Positions 8,419 through 17,742 of a stretch of 64,000 nt of DNA are shown here, piece by piece. Each line of letters starts with the position of its first letter. Position 1 is the stretch's first letter. This DNA comes from a virus: positions 1-64,000 of the IMG/VR virus record IMGVR_UViG_3300019757_000007. The stretch is one strand, 5' to 3'. The position numbers and the translations under genes are program-made. The notes under the pieces were generated by a model. That model did not search any database, was not told the origin of the DNA, and worked only from the letters and a program-made list of their open reading frames with translations.

Positions 8419-9297
8419 TTATTTAAAATATATTCCAGTTTTTTCAAATAAATCATCATTACTAAATTGATATAATTCATCTAAAAAGATAACGCTATCT
8501 TTATAAGTAGCTATTGGATAATCCATTATATCTTTATCATGAGTTCTAATAATATAACCCATTTTAATTCTACCATCATCATTCATAACTATTAAAACAT
8601 CCTTATTCTCAATATTAACATAACTATTATTTAAGTGATAATTAATTCTTAAAAGACTTTGAGGAATAGTAAAATTATCTCTCCATCTATATCGATAATT
8701 TAATCGGGGATCAATACTCTTATAATAAAGACCAAAGGCAAAATTATTATATTCATTTCCAATACTATGATTTTCCATAAAATTACGAGAATGATAATCT
8801 ATTACCCTCACTCTAGCTGTTTTACGATTACTTCTATATAATAAATTATATATACCACAATAATCATTGTCTAATGATAAAAAGATTAATAAAGTTTCTA
8901 TAAACATAATACAAAATAAAGCTGGTATTTCAAATAATGTAAATAAATTTAAACCGAAAAAATTTCCTATATACCATTTATTTTTTTTATAAGTTACATT
9001 CATAAATACATGTAATTGATTCATATAATAATCAGGTAAAACTATATTATGTTTCCCAAATTTATTAAATAATTTAAGAATTTTTAAGAATAAAAAGAAA
9101 CGGGTATGATAAAAAAGTAAAAAGGTAAAATCCCTAATTGGATATATCACCATACGCATAATTGGGTTACTATTAAAATTTCTATATAAATTATGAGTAA
9201 TCGAATAATAAAACAGAGTAAGTATTATTATATCGACCCCATTATCTTTTAAATTAAATCTTTTTTTACTTTTAAAATTTTTATAATCATATATCAA
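8419..9297 (-). CDS. Probable membrane protein with TTG start
   Basis: 292 residues. Hydrophobic segments lie near residues 22-36, 55-75 and 115-142, the last being the most convincing transmembrane pair. The C-terminal half is soluble, Tyr/Asn/Arg-rich. The start is a TTG codon at 9297-9295, chosen because AAGGAGG sits at ideal spacing upstream and no in-frame ATG is near. It overlaps the end of the polymerase exonuclease gene by 11 bases. No family recognised. Confidence 0.7.
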   Translation of the reverse strand: MIYDYKNFKSKKRFNLKDNGVDIIILTLFYYSITHNLYRNFNSNPIMRMVIYPIRDFTFLLFYHTRFFLFLKILKLFNKFGKHNIVLPDYYMNQLHVFMNVTYKKNKWYIGNFFGLNLFTLFEIPALFCIMFIETLLIFLSLDNDYCGIYNLLYRSNRKTARVRVIDYHSRNFMENHSIGNEYNNFAFGLYYKSIDPRLNYRYRWRDNFTIPQSLLRINYHLNNSYVNIENKDVLIVMNDDGRIKMGYIIRTHDKDIMDYPIATYKDSVIFLDELYQFSNDDLFEKTGIYFK

Positions 9298-10390
9298 AAA
9301 ATACCTCCTTGTTTAATTTTTTAAATCTTAGCAAATCATCTTGCTTAGTATAATGTAAATTATTTCTAAAAGTATACATTAGTGACCTACCATTAGTAGT
9401 AGCACTCATAATACTATTATTATAATTATTTAAAGACCACTGTAACTCCATAAATTTTAATTTATTATCTAATAAATATACAATAAGTGTATCGAAAATA
9501 TTGTACGTAAGATAACCAACTATATTATTAAGATAATTCCAATTGAATCCTCCAGGTAAATCTAACTTATTTATTTTTAACTCTACTTCAGCTACTGTAT
9601 TTAATTTATAATTAGGTAACGATTTACCTAATCCCCCACCCATTTGATCTACTGGTTTATATAATTTTAATATATCTACCTTTAGATAATCTGGCCAATC
9701 GTAAGAATTTCCTCTTTTTTGAATTTGAGCAAACTCCGATATAATTCTAGCTGCTTTATCTTTACCAACTAAGTTAATTAGTCGGTTAGTTATATAAGGA
9801 TCATCAAACAGATCACTATTAAATCCAATTAAGAATAAAGATTGTTCATCTATTCTATCTTTAAAGAAAGCCGATAATAATTCAACCTCATCTTTAAATG
9901 GAATAACATTTATTTCTATATTGGGAATTTTATAGGCTGGATTAGTTACACATAAATCATCGTATAACTTTCTTACCTCTTCTTGAATAACAGCTGTGTC
10001 TCTAATATTTGGATACATCATTCCTGCATTTGGATCATTAGTAAGATTGGCCTGTAGTTGAGTTAAGTAATAAACATCTACTTTATTTAAAACTGAATTA
10101 TAGGCCGCTATTGCATTTACTTGCCTACTAGCTTTTTCTGGATCTGGAAAGTATGGTTCATCTACCCAAGTCTCAATATCATAATAAGTTTTATTAAGAA
10201 CTTTTAACTGAGGATCTGGTTCAATAAACCCTTTCTTTTTAAAATCATGAAAAGCATAAGCACTTGGATTAAAATCAACATTATAAAATCTATAAAATTT
10301 TAAATCTTCTTTTATTCTATTCATCAATTCTTTTTTTACTTTATTATCTAGAATTACTTGATGATTAGTAAATGGAACTTTTGGTATCAT
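9287..10390 (-). CDS. Family B DNA polymerase, 3'-5' exonuclease (N-terminal) piece
   Basis: 367 residues. The three DnaQ-type exonuclease motifs are in order: Exo I YYDIET (69-74), Exo II FNSDLFDDPY (190-199) and Exo III YNIFDTLIVYLL (296-307). The 200-residue spacing matches the T4/RB69 gp43 arrangement. The protein ends about 60 residues after Exo III, before motif A (the DxxSLYP of family B polymerases), so it has proofreading but no polymerase catalytic residues. The start overlaps the stop of the palm/thumb piece by four bases (ATGA). The C-terminal piece is therefore encoded upstream of the N-terminal one. Confidence 0.88.
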   Translation of the reverse strand: MIPKVPFTNHQVILDNKVKKELMNRIKEDLKFYRFYNVDFNPSAYAFHDFKKKGFIEPDPQLKVLNKTYYDIETWVDEPYFPDPEKASRQVNAIAAYNSVLNKVDVYYLTQLQANLTNDPNAGMMYPNIRDTAVIQEEVRKLYDDLCVTNPAYKIPNIEINVIPFKDEVELLSAFFKDRIDEQSLFLIGFNSDLFDDPYITNRLINLVGKDKAARIISEFAQIQKRGNSYDWPDYLKVDILKLYKPVDQMGGGLGKSLPNYKLNTVAEVELKINKLDLPGGFNWNYLNNIVGYLTYNIFDTLIVYLLDNKLKFMELQWSLNNYNNSIMSATTNGRSLMYTFRNNLHYTKQDDLLRFKKLNKEVFFDI

Positions 10391-11352
10391 AATTTTCCTT
10401 CAAATAGTTTTTCAAATTGAACAATCTTCATATTAATATTAATATCCATAATTCTATCATAATCAATTTTTATATCCAATTCCTCAAATAGCTTTTTAAT
10501 TTCTATCAATTCCTCTTCTTTAAATTCGCTTTCCGATGGAAATGCAATAACATTAATTTTTCTATCCATTAGCTCTATTGGTAATTGATACTTACTTATT
10601 ACTGGTTGAGAATAAGTTCTTTTAATTAATAATTCTCTACTAATTTTAATAGGTACTAAAGAAATACTATCTCCTGGTCTAAGTTTATCATTAAATAAAT
10701 AATTATAAAGCATAGCTCCTTTAATATGAATAGGTATCGTTTTCTTTTCGGATAACGGCCATTTCTTTGGAGTAATAAATTCAGCGAATTTAAAATTATT
10801 AATACTGTCCCCTAATTGCTTAACATATTTATTTTTAATCTCTTTAAAAATTATATTATATATTTGAGGTATACTCTTTAAGTCGGTTCTAATAGTTAGT
10901 ACTTTATAAATATCAGTAAGTAAATTAAAAGTAATCCCACTACAATCCGCTTTAAGTATTTGACCACCAGTTTTCTTAATTTCTAATTCCTGATAAAAGG
11001 TACCTTCCATCCAAATTTTAGCTAATGCATAAAACTTTTTAGTATTAAAGAATCCTCTATAAGCAACAACCTCTGATTTAAAATCCATCATATTATATTT
11101 TGGATTTATATTGGCTCTTTTAAATAAAAGAGTATCGTATATATTTTTATATTTTATATTAGCATCTTTAGCTACTTTTTGACTATAATCAACAGTCTTC
11201 AAAGAACTATCAAATTTACTAAAGGGTAATTTTAAAATATTATAGGTACTATCGGTATCCGCATATTTTAAGTTAGGTTTAAACTCTATTGTATCGATAA
11301 AGTTTATATCAAAAACTCCATCTAAGTCATCAGCCATCGCAATCGTGTTCAT
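10387..11352 (-). CDS. Family B DNA polymerase, palm motif C and thumb (C-terminal) piece
   Basis: 321 residues. Motif C is KYADTDSTY (29-37), with both metal-binding aspartates. Then come KKFYALAKIWMEGTFY (105-120), the basic KKxY block that follows motif C in T4 gp43, and later PIHIKGAMLYNYL, which matches the FHIRG-LTYN block of the T4 thumb. The ending IVQFEKLFEG corresponds to the clamp-binding tail ASLFDMFDF. Motifs A and B (fingers) are absent here and in the exonuclease piece. It begins only about 28 residues before motif C. The three pieces would have to assemble to make an active polymerase. Confidence 0.9.
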   Translation of the reverse strand: MNTIAMADDLDGVFDINFIDTIEFKPNLKYADTDSTYNILKLPFSKFDSSLKTVDYSQKVAKDANIKYKNIYDTLLFKRANINPKYNMMDFKSEVVAYRGFFNTKKFYALAKIWMEGTFYQELEIKKTGGQILKADCSGITFNLLTDIYKVLTIRTDLKSIPQIYNIIFKEIKNKYVKQLGDSINNFKFAEFITPKKWPLSEKKTIPIHIKGAMLYNYLFNDKLRPGDSISLVPIKISRELLIKRTYSQPVISKYQLPIELMDRKINVIAFPSESEFKEEELIEIKKLFEELDIKIDYDRIMDININMKIVQFEKLFEGKL

Positions 11353-11360
11353 TAACTCTC

Positions 11361-11657
11361 CTATAATGCTACATAAATTATTAAGTTAATAATAACAGAA
11401 AAACCAACCATATATTGAAATATATTTTCATAAATATGATTAAATACTCCCGAAGTATTATTTCTAAATTCATTTCTAGTATTATTATAATACATATCTA
11501 TTGCATTTTTTAATGGACGAGCATTATGAAGATTAATATCTTCTTCGTCTATACCATATTTTAAATATTGTAGTTTATAATTATTATCAACTACCTCTGT
11601 TTTTATATTTCTAGGATTGGATGAAAACGACCAAAAGGTTGCTTTATTTACATTCAT
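11361..11657 (-). CDS. Small protein with C-terminal membrane anchor
   Basis: 98 residues. A soluble N-terminal portion rich in Asn and Tyr is followed by one hydrophobic C-terminal helix (about residues 80-98, YMVGFSVIINLIIYVAL), the layout of a tail-anchored protein. Its start shares one base with the upstream stop. It sits just before the polymerase pieces. Function unknown. Confidence 0.68.
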   Translation of the reverse strand: MNVNKATFWSFSSNPRNIKTEVVDNNYKLQYLKYGIDEEDINLHNARPLKNAIDMYYNNTRNEFRNNTSGVFNHIYENIFQYMVGFSVIINLIIYVAL

Positions 11658-12106
11658 TATTTACCTTTTAATTTATTAAAATAAAATAAAAAATATATTT
11701 CCATTAATATATTTTTATTTATTTTATATCTAGTGCAAATATTATCTTGCATAATATCAAATTTCAAATTACAGTACTCTATTTCCCATATAATTCTGAA
11801 AATTGTATTATACAAGTCCCGATCTAAATTAATTCCGGTACTTTTTTTCATTTCTCTTTCAAGTTTATTTATATTCATACTTAAACCTAATTCAATATCT
11901 TTTAAATCCTTATAATTGCACCAAAAACAATATCCATCTTTGGCCTGAACATAAACGTTATTTATACTATTATGTAAATTATGGAATTTTAAAATAGTTA
12001 AAGTTTCTCCTAAATAATTTTCTAATCTTTTATTTGCTCCAACTCTTGTCATTTTTACTGATACGAACTTTACTTTCGTACAATACGGGACTCTTGTTAT
12101 TCTCAT
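11657..12106 (-). CDS. Unknown protein
   Basis: 149 residues. N-terminal beta-rich part with a CFWCNY stretch, C-terminal helical part. Possibly a small SH3-like barrel at the start (VPYCTKVKFVSVKM...), by rhythm only. First gene of the run toward the DNA polymerase pieces. The ribosome site GAAAGG precedes the ATG. Confidence 0.68.
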   Translation of the reverse strand: MRITRVPYCTKVKFVSVKMTRVGANKRLENYLGETLTILKFHNLHNSINNVYVQAKDGYCFWCNYKDLKDIELGLSMNINKLEREMKKSTGINLDRDLYNTIFRIIWEIEYCNLKFDIMQDNICTRYKINKNILMEIYFLFYFNKLKGK

Positions 12107-12160
12107 ACTAACCTTTCAATAATATCTATGTATAAGTATTACTAGCTTAGTACCAAAATA

Positions 12161-15133
12161 CTAAGTAGTTAAATAATTATAATAGTCTTCAAAATTCTTT
12201 ATTAATAGTTCTTTAAACAGTAATAAATCCTTTTCTAATTTTAATATATTATCTTCCGATAACATACACCTATGTTTTAATAATATCTCTAATTCTTTTT
12301 CAAACAATTTTAAAGCTTGATATCTAGATTCTTTACAGCTAAATAAATTACCCTCGCTTTTTTGGGCTAAACTATCTAATAAATTATCTTTCTTTTTACT
12401 ATTTAATATCATGTATTGAGAGTTTCTATCTTTTTCATAATCAGTATCATCTGATGAAGCAAAGTAATTAAAATTTTCTCTCATTCTTTTCGGTAAATTT
12501 ACAACATCTATTTTATTTAAGAATGAATCTAGTACTTGCTTTTGCGCTAAATCTAAATCTCTTTTTTCATCAGTCTCTAAATTAAAATCTAAACCAAATT
12601 CTTGATTAAATGTTTTATTATATTTATTATAATATTTATCATCCCCATTAAAAAAAGATCTTAATATTAATTCTGGATAAGGCATATCAATAAATTTTTT
12701 AAATAAAGGGAATTCGTTTAATGTTTCATTATCTAATAAAGAAATATATCTACAAAAATTAGTCATCATTAATGAACTCATCGAGTTAGTTCCAATTAAT
12801 TTTAAATTTTCTTTCGTTAAAGAAGGAAGTTCCTTTTCAAATATATTTTTACTTATATTATTACTAATAGTATTTATCATCTCAGATGGAAAAAATATTG
12901 AGCTCAATTGAGTAGAATATTCTTCTCCTTTGCCATAATAATTAGACTCTTTTATTTCTAGAAAATCGATCGCCCCATTCTTTAATAATTTATTATGTCC
13001 TTGCTTAGTACTAAAATATATTTTTACTGGTTTCCCAAATTTATCCTGAACAGCTTGCTCTATAATTTTCATTAGCCCCAGATATAAAAAAGCTGGGAAA
13101 TGAGTATAAGTAAAATTATTATCTTTTAATAGTTTATTTCTATCAATAGCTAAAGCGTTATCATTATTTATATGAATTGAAACAATTGATATATCTTTAA
13201 TACTTTCATTATCTATTGGAATAGTTGTAGGTCGGATATAATGTCCTAATTTACTTCTATTTGAAAAAAGATTTAACCCAATAAGATTAGGAATAAAATT
13301 AAAACCCCGAACTGGCACATTAGACGCCTCTCCCATATTTTTTAAATCTTCTTCTTTGAATAGTTTTTCACTCAGCCAATTAACAGCGTATCTATCATGC
13401 AATTTTTTAAAATTAATTCCTTTTAAAATCAATTCCGCTGGTATACTTTTTACTTCAAGCAAAGCTATTTTGGGGCGATTATGTAATAGTTTTAGTTTTC
13501 TAGATTTAAATTTAGTATCATCTACTATAATTAATTCTTCTACACCATTTTGAAAAACATCAGAAATATTTGGAACCATAGAAACTTGAACATATTTTGA
13601 CCTAGATTTCTTTTTTAATACAAAATGTTCGTCTTCTCTTTTAAATATTTTACCTAGATTTAATTTATCTAAATATAATCTTTTATCCTCTGGAACATCC
13701 AGTATCATTTGATAAAAATCATAAAAAGGTATTAACGATAATTTATCTGGAGAATTAAATCCTGCCTCATAGCTATCAATAGATATACCTAAACTAGATC
13801 CAAATATTGGACTAAGTTGATTTAATAAATTTGATGTCATTCTACCTAGATAATTGCTTTTTTTAAATAAATCTATTAAAGATATTTTATTTATACCTTG
13901 TGGAGTTAATCTTATATCCTCTTTATATAGAGAAGTATTTGTAATTTTAAAATTAGATAAAATAGAAAAAGTAACTCTAGTTCTCTTAAAAACATCAAAT
14001 AAAGTTGTTATGATATTTTTTCCAATAAATACTAAATCATGAGCTATTTTATTTTTAATTTCTCTTAAATCTAAAGTATCTATTTTATAATGAAGATTAT
14101 TTAATATAAGAATACTCCAACAAAAAATCTTTTCTCTTTCCTCTTGATTCAATTTACCTAAAATTGTATCTTTAATATGGTGTTGATAATCTTCATAAAT
14201 ACCTGGAATAGAGTTAAGATGCATATTTGTCTGAGAATAATAACCTTCCTCATTGCATAATACAAAACCATTTATATCGTCTCGATGGGAAGAATTTATA
14301 GTTACTAAATTAGATAAACTTTCTGGATGAGAAGATTTAAATAATATATCTTTATTATTATGCTCTATGTAGTTTATATAGTGAAAATTATTATTTAGAT
14401 TATTATCAATTCCATTTTTATATACTACTTTATTATCTTTAATTTGCATAAGATATTGGAAACTATCATCTCCAAAAGAATCGTTGCTATAGTTTTTTCT
14501 AACCATATGTCGTACTAGGTCATTATCAGAAGCATATCTAAAATTTCCATTATAATACATATCCTGTATATTTAACTCTTCAATATTAAAAGTAAAATTA
14601 GTACTATAATTAGATAAATCTTTTTTTTCTAAGAAATTAAAAATATTAGGCAATAAAAAAGAATCTTTCATAAAGAAAAGTAACTTTGGTTTATTTAAAT
14701 AACCCATTACCTCATTTAGATAAGGCCCAGATGGATATTTAGAATGATTTTGACGATAAACTCTTTCTAATAAAACTCCAATATTTTTAGATATATCAGT
14801 TCTATAAAATAAATTTTGTGGATTAGTACTAAAATCATTATATTCAATATTACTGTAATTATTACTTACGTCAAACATATTATCTTTATCGAAATGACAA
14901 ATTACCGAAATATTCTCAAAATTTAAATCTAAAAGATGTTTTGAATTTTTTAGATTATTTAAAAAATGCCTGCTTTCTAAATCCGAATTAAGTACGACAC
15001 TTAATAAGGAATAATTACCTCCATTATTTAATTTTATAGTCTCAATATTTAATGTAAAATTAAAATCTGGTATATGAGAATTTTTTGCAGTTTCATCTAT
15101 AATATTAAAAATATTATTAAATGTGTTTTCCAT
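12161..15133 (-). CDS. Large orphan protein, 990 residues
   Basis: The second-largest protein in the window, unrecognised. It is soluble, Asn/Lys/Leu/Ser-rich, with alternating alpha and beta stretches throughout and no transmembrane segment, Walker motif, nuclease motif or polymerase motif visible. The C-terminal 130 residues are strongly helical and charged. No low-complexity repeats. It stands alone between the spacer at 12107-12160 and the terminator at 15166-15204, close to the DNA polymerase pieces. A virion or replication role is possible, but nothing in the sequence decides between them. Confidence 0.75.
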   Translation of the reverse strand: MENTFNNIFNIIDETAKNSHIPDFNFTLNIETIKLNNGGNYSLLSVVLNSDLESRHFLNNLKNSKHLLDLNFENISVICHFDKDNMFDVSNNYSNIEYNDFSTNPQNLFYRTDISKNIGVLLERVYRQNHSKYPSGPYLNEVMGYLNKPKLLFFMKDSFLLPNIFNFLEKKDLSNYSTNFTFNIEELNIQDMYYNGNFRYASDNDLVRHMVRKNYSNDSFGDDSFQYLMQIKDNKVVYKNGIDNNLNNNFHYINYIEHNNKDILFKSSHPESLSNLVTINSSHRDDINGFVLCNEEGYYSQTNMHLNSIPGIYEDYQHHIKDTILGKLNQEEREKIFCWSILILNNLHYKIDTLDLREIKNKIAHDLVFIGKNIITTLFDVFKRTRVTFSILSNFKITNTSLYKEDIRLTPQGINKISLIDLFKKSNYLGRMTSNLLNQLSPIFGSSLGISIDSYEAGFNSPDKLSLIPFYDFYQMILDVPEDKRLYLDKLNLGKIFKREDEHFVLKKKSRSKYVQVSMVPNISDVFQNGVEELIIVDDTKFKSRKLKLLHNRPKIALLEVKSIPAELILKGINFKKLHDRYAVNWLSEKLFKEEDLKNMGEASNVPVRGFNFIPNLIGLNLFSNRSKLGHYIRPTTIPIDNESIKDISIVSIHINNDNALAIDRNKLLKDNNFTYTHFPAFLYLGLMKIIEQAVQDKFGKPVKIYFSTKQGHNKLLKNGAIDFLEIKESNYYGKGEEYSTQLSSIFFPSEMINTISNNISKNIFEKELPSLTKENLKLIGTNSMSSLMMTNFCRYISLLDNETLNEFPLFKKFIDMPYPELILRSFFNGDDKYYNKYNKTFNQEFGLDFNLETDEKRDLDLAQKQVLDSFLNKIDVVNLPKRMRENFNYFASSDDTDYEKDRNSQYMILNSKKKDNLLDSLAQKSEGNLFSCKESRYQALKLFEKELEILLKHRCMLSEDNILKLEKDLLLFKELLIKNFEDYYNYLTT

Positions 15134-15165
15134 ATAGGTCCTTTGTATATTTTATTTTTTAGACG

Positions 15166-15204
15166 AATAAAAAAAGTATTTGAATAGTTAACTATTCAAA
15201 TACT
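15166..15204 (-). terminator. Strong Rho-independent terminator
   Basis: Perfect inverted repeat AGTATTTGAATAG/CTATTCAAATACT (15175-15204), then TTTTTTATT on the minus strand, ending the gene at 15188-16102. The stop codon is inside the stem. Confidence 0.85.
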
Positions 15205-16102
15205 CTCTTCTTAAATATGCTATAAAAGCATCTAAGAATTCATCTTGTAATTTTATATCTCTAGCACTTCCACCAACAGTCATTCGACCACCAGCGTTCT
15301 CACCAAAGAAATTCTGGAGTGGTTCGACCACTCCATTTTCTCCAAAATATCGTTTAGCTATTTTTTCATTCTTACATGACATACTAATAGTATTACTACC
15401 AATATTATAATGTACCACTATATCATTTGAAATATCATTTACTAGATAACCATCTAGTAAAAAAGTATCTCCTTTATAAACAACCATTACTCCAGGTAAC
15501 GATAGCTCTTTAACTAAATGACTATTTTTAATAATCTCTTTTTTTTCAATAAAATTTATATTTCTTTCTTTTACGTCATCTGGCACATTAAACATAATTA
15601 AATCTTTAATACGAAGTATTAATTTATGTACCATTCTTGAAATATCTTCAGAATCGTTTATATTATTGAATTTCCAAGAAGATACCAAGCTACCAATAGC
15701 TAAGAATTTCTCTTGTATATTATTATTTATTTTATTGTATTTATGTTCCATAAACCAATGGAATCCATTAATATCAACATTGCCTATTAATTGACATAAT
15801 TCTAAAACTAACTTAGTTGGTTTTAGAAATCCTGCCGCCCACATAATGCCTAAAATAGCATCAGTGTCTATATGGGATACGATAAAATTATCATATACCT
15901 TATCGATTTTCTGTTTATAAAAACTTAAACATGCTGGTGGATTATCTTCGAATTCTCCATGATGGAGTAATTCAACTTCTGCTCCATCTTTGACTCCAAA
16001 ATAATCATTGCCGTATTCAGTTTCAACCGCAACTAAACCTTTAACTTTTTTTGAATATTCCAGAGCAGCAGTATAACTTTTACATTTCTGGACAGTTAAC
16101 AT
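15188..16102 (-). CDS. Putative DHH/DHHA1-like phosphoesterase
   Basis: 304 residues. FIVSHIDTDAILGIMWAAG near residue 75 resembles motif I of DHH phosphoesterases (H-x-D-x-D-A/G), and a second acidic block IGNVDINGFH follows. Near the C-terminus NAGGRMTVGGSARDI looks like the Gly-rich loop of a DHHA1 domain. A clear DHH triad is not visible, so the assignment is tentative; a divergent nanoRNase-like or cyclic-nucleotide enzyme would fit. It would be a second member of the superfamily beside RecJ at 45827. Starts with GGAGG upstream. Confidence 0.75.
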   Translation of the reverse strand: MLTVQKCKSYTAALEYSKKVKGLVAVETEYGNDYFGVKDGAEVELLHHGEFEDNPPACLSFYKQKIDKVYDNFIVSHIDTDAILGIMWAAGFLKPTKLVLELCQLIGNVDINGFHWFMEHKYNKINNNIQEKFLAIGSLVSSWKFNNINDSEDISRMVHKLILRIKDLIMFNVPDDVKERNINFIEKKEIIKNSHLVKELSLPGVMVVYKGDTFLLDGYLVNDISNDIVVHYNIGSNTISMSCKNEKIAKRYFGENGVVEPLQNFFGENAGGRMTVGGSARDIKLQDEFLDAFIAYLRREYLNS

Positions 16103-16114
16103 AATACCTCCTTG

Positions 16115-17548
16115 TTATTTTTGCTCTTCTGTTTTTACTATAGCTGGATCAGTATTATTAATATTAACGTCCTGCATTTCCATTGTCTGAGTTTTTTCCA
16201 TCTCTGCAATAACCTCATCTAAGCTTTTCTTTGGCTCTTCTTCAACAACTTCTTCCGTTGCTTCTACATCATCTTCAGTATTAGGTTCTGGTAAAGTTTC
16301 AACATCTTCTGTTGTTTCTGGTTGTGGATTTTCAGCAGCTTCGATTCTCTCTAAATAATCAAATAAACTAAAATCGTTTCTATCTAAAGAAACATTTTCT
16401 GGTAAATCATCCATTAACTCAGGATATAATAACATTGCACCATTTACGAAATTAATTAACTTTGTAGTTAAATCTTCATCTTTAATAATTACATTAAGGT
16501 AAGATTTACCAAAGATTAAATTCTCTTCTTTATAGTTTTCACCAGCACCAAATAAGATAACTAAATCTTCTGGAACTTCATCAACTGCCATATTATCAGA
16601 ATTTCTTGCTGAGGGATTGTTTTCAACAATGTTACATCTTTTTAATTCTTCTGGTAATAATCTAATAACTACTTTGCTTTGATTATGACCAGTACCAGTA
16701 GTTTTAATTACAGCAATGATATTATTTAATAAATATTGCTCGAAATCAAATATAACGTCATCTAGCTTTTGATCTTTATAAAAAATATCATATGAGCTAT
16801 CATATTTAACTGTTAATTGATCAATACTATAAGCAATTCTAATTAATCCAAGAATAATATTTTTTAAAGCTGGTTTATTTTCTTTAAATTCTTTTAGTAA
16901 AACACCAGATGAATTCATTTCAATAACATTAATAAAGTTTTTTACTTCTTCATTATTTGCAAAATCATTTAATAAATAATCTTTTGTAAGGAATGAATGC
17001 ATGTATTTACTACCACTTAAAGTTTTAGATGGCGTAAAATTGTTCTTAAAAATAGTTCCTAAAGAATGAGCCGGTGGATTTAATGGTACTACATAAGCAG
17101 TATTTGCAACAAGTTCACATTGATCTTGAGGATAACCACTCGTTCTTAATTCATTAGCTAAGTTAGCTAATTCTGCTCTAATTCTATCTGAATTTTGCTC
17201 TCTATTCATATCTCTATTATATGAATTTACGATAGTAGTAAGTCTCGTATTTTTATACGTTTCTAAATCTTGAGCCGTTGTAATTCTTTGCGGTCTATTA
17301 TTTACCACTTGTTCCATTGTTTGTCTACCACCAGTTTCTGGAGCAGCAGCTGCATCAGTTTGAGTAGCACCTGGCGCATTTAAGATATAACTATCTTGTA
17401 ATGTTCTTGTATTTACATCAAATGTATTTCCCGTTTGATCTTCGAATGTAACTGTATTACCTTGTATAGCATTAACCTTAACTGTTAATGTTGGCGAACC
17501 GTGAGCCACGTTTCTCATTTCTAAATTTTGACCTAAGTGAATATCCAT
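16115..17548 (-). CDS. Unknown acidic-tailed protein, first gene of promoter-2 unit
   Basis: 477 residues. The N-terminal 50 residues form a small beta-rich segment (VKVNAIQGNTVTFEDQTGN). A Gln/Asn-rich helical linker follows, then a central globular region. The last 75 residues are almost all Glu, Asp, Thr and Pro, a strongly acidic, probably disordered tail. Such tails occur on phage scaffolds, DNA mimics and SSB-type hubs; no choice can be made. First gene after the conserved promoter at 17624-17643 and its leader hairpin, so probably highly expressed. Strong GGAGAAATG ribosome site. Confidence 0.8.
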   Translation of the reverse strand: MDIHLGQNLEMRNVAHGSPTLTVKVNAIQGNTVTFEDQTGNTFDVNTRTLQDSYILNAPGATQTDAAAAPETGGRQTMEQVVNNRPQRITTAQDLETYKNTRLTTIVNSYNRDMNREQNSDRIRAELANLANELRTSGYPQDQCELVANTAYVVPLNPPAHSLGTIFKNNFTPSKTLSGSKYMHSFLTKDYLLNDFANNEEVKNFINVIEMNSSGVLLKEFKENKPALKNIILGLIRIAYSIDQLTVKYDSSYDIFYKDQKLDDVIFDFEQYLLNNIIAVIKTTGTGHNQSKVVIRLLPEELKRCNIVENNPSARNSDNMAVDEVPEDLVILFGAGENYKEENLIFGKSYLNVIIKDEDLTTKLINFVNGAMLLYPELMDDLPENVSLDRNDFSLFDYLERIEAAENPQPETTEDVETLPEPNTEDDVEATEEVVEEEPKKSLDEVIAEMEKTQTMEMQDVNINNTDPAIVKTEEQK

Positions 17549-17585
17549 AATTCATTTCTCCTGTTTTATTTAAATTTTTTGTACA

Positions 17586-17614
17586 ATAAAAAAATAGTAT
17601 TTTTCAATACTATT
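17586..17614 (-). promoter_or_regulatory. 5' leader hairpin / attenuator after promoter 2
   Basis: The RNA would begin with a perfect nine-base-pair stem AATAGTATT-GAAA-AATACTATT (17593-17614), then TTTTTATTG. It has the form of an intrinsic terminator but stands about ten bases after the promoter and upstream of the gene it serves. Confidence 0.6.
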
Positions 17615-17623
17615 GTCTTATCT

Positions 17624-17643
17624 GATTATAATATATCTATACT
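17624..17643 (-). promoter_or_regulatory. Conserved phage promoter, copy 2
   Basis: Exact 20-mer AGTATAGATATATTATAATC on the minus strand, with ACTTTAAAATAAGT about 10-25 bases upstream. Drives 16115-17548. Confidence 0.78.
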
Positions 17644-17707
17644 CTGAAGTACTTATTTTAAAGTCAAAAAGTATAGATAAGGCCATAAAATCCCTAAAGA
17701 TTTTTAA

Positions 17708-17742
17708 CGACAGGAATACAGACTAAGGTTTTACCCTTAATC
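17708..17742 (-). terminator. Hairpin plus CCTGTCG element, copy 2
   Basis: GATTAAGG-GTAAAA-CCTTAGTC stem (17721-17742, one G-U pair) overlapping the stop of the RNAP beta C gene, then TGTATTCCTGTCGTTAAA. Promoter 2 follows 65 bases later. Confidence 0.55.

Noticed and set aside
9287-11352. A single polymerase gene broken by a sequencing frameshift
   Set aside because: The C-terminal piece lies upstream of the N-terminal piece and the fingers region is absent from both, which no frameshift can produce.
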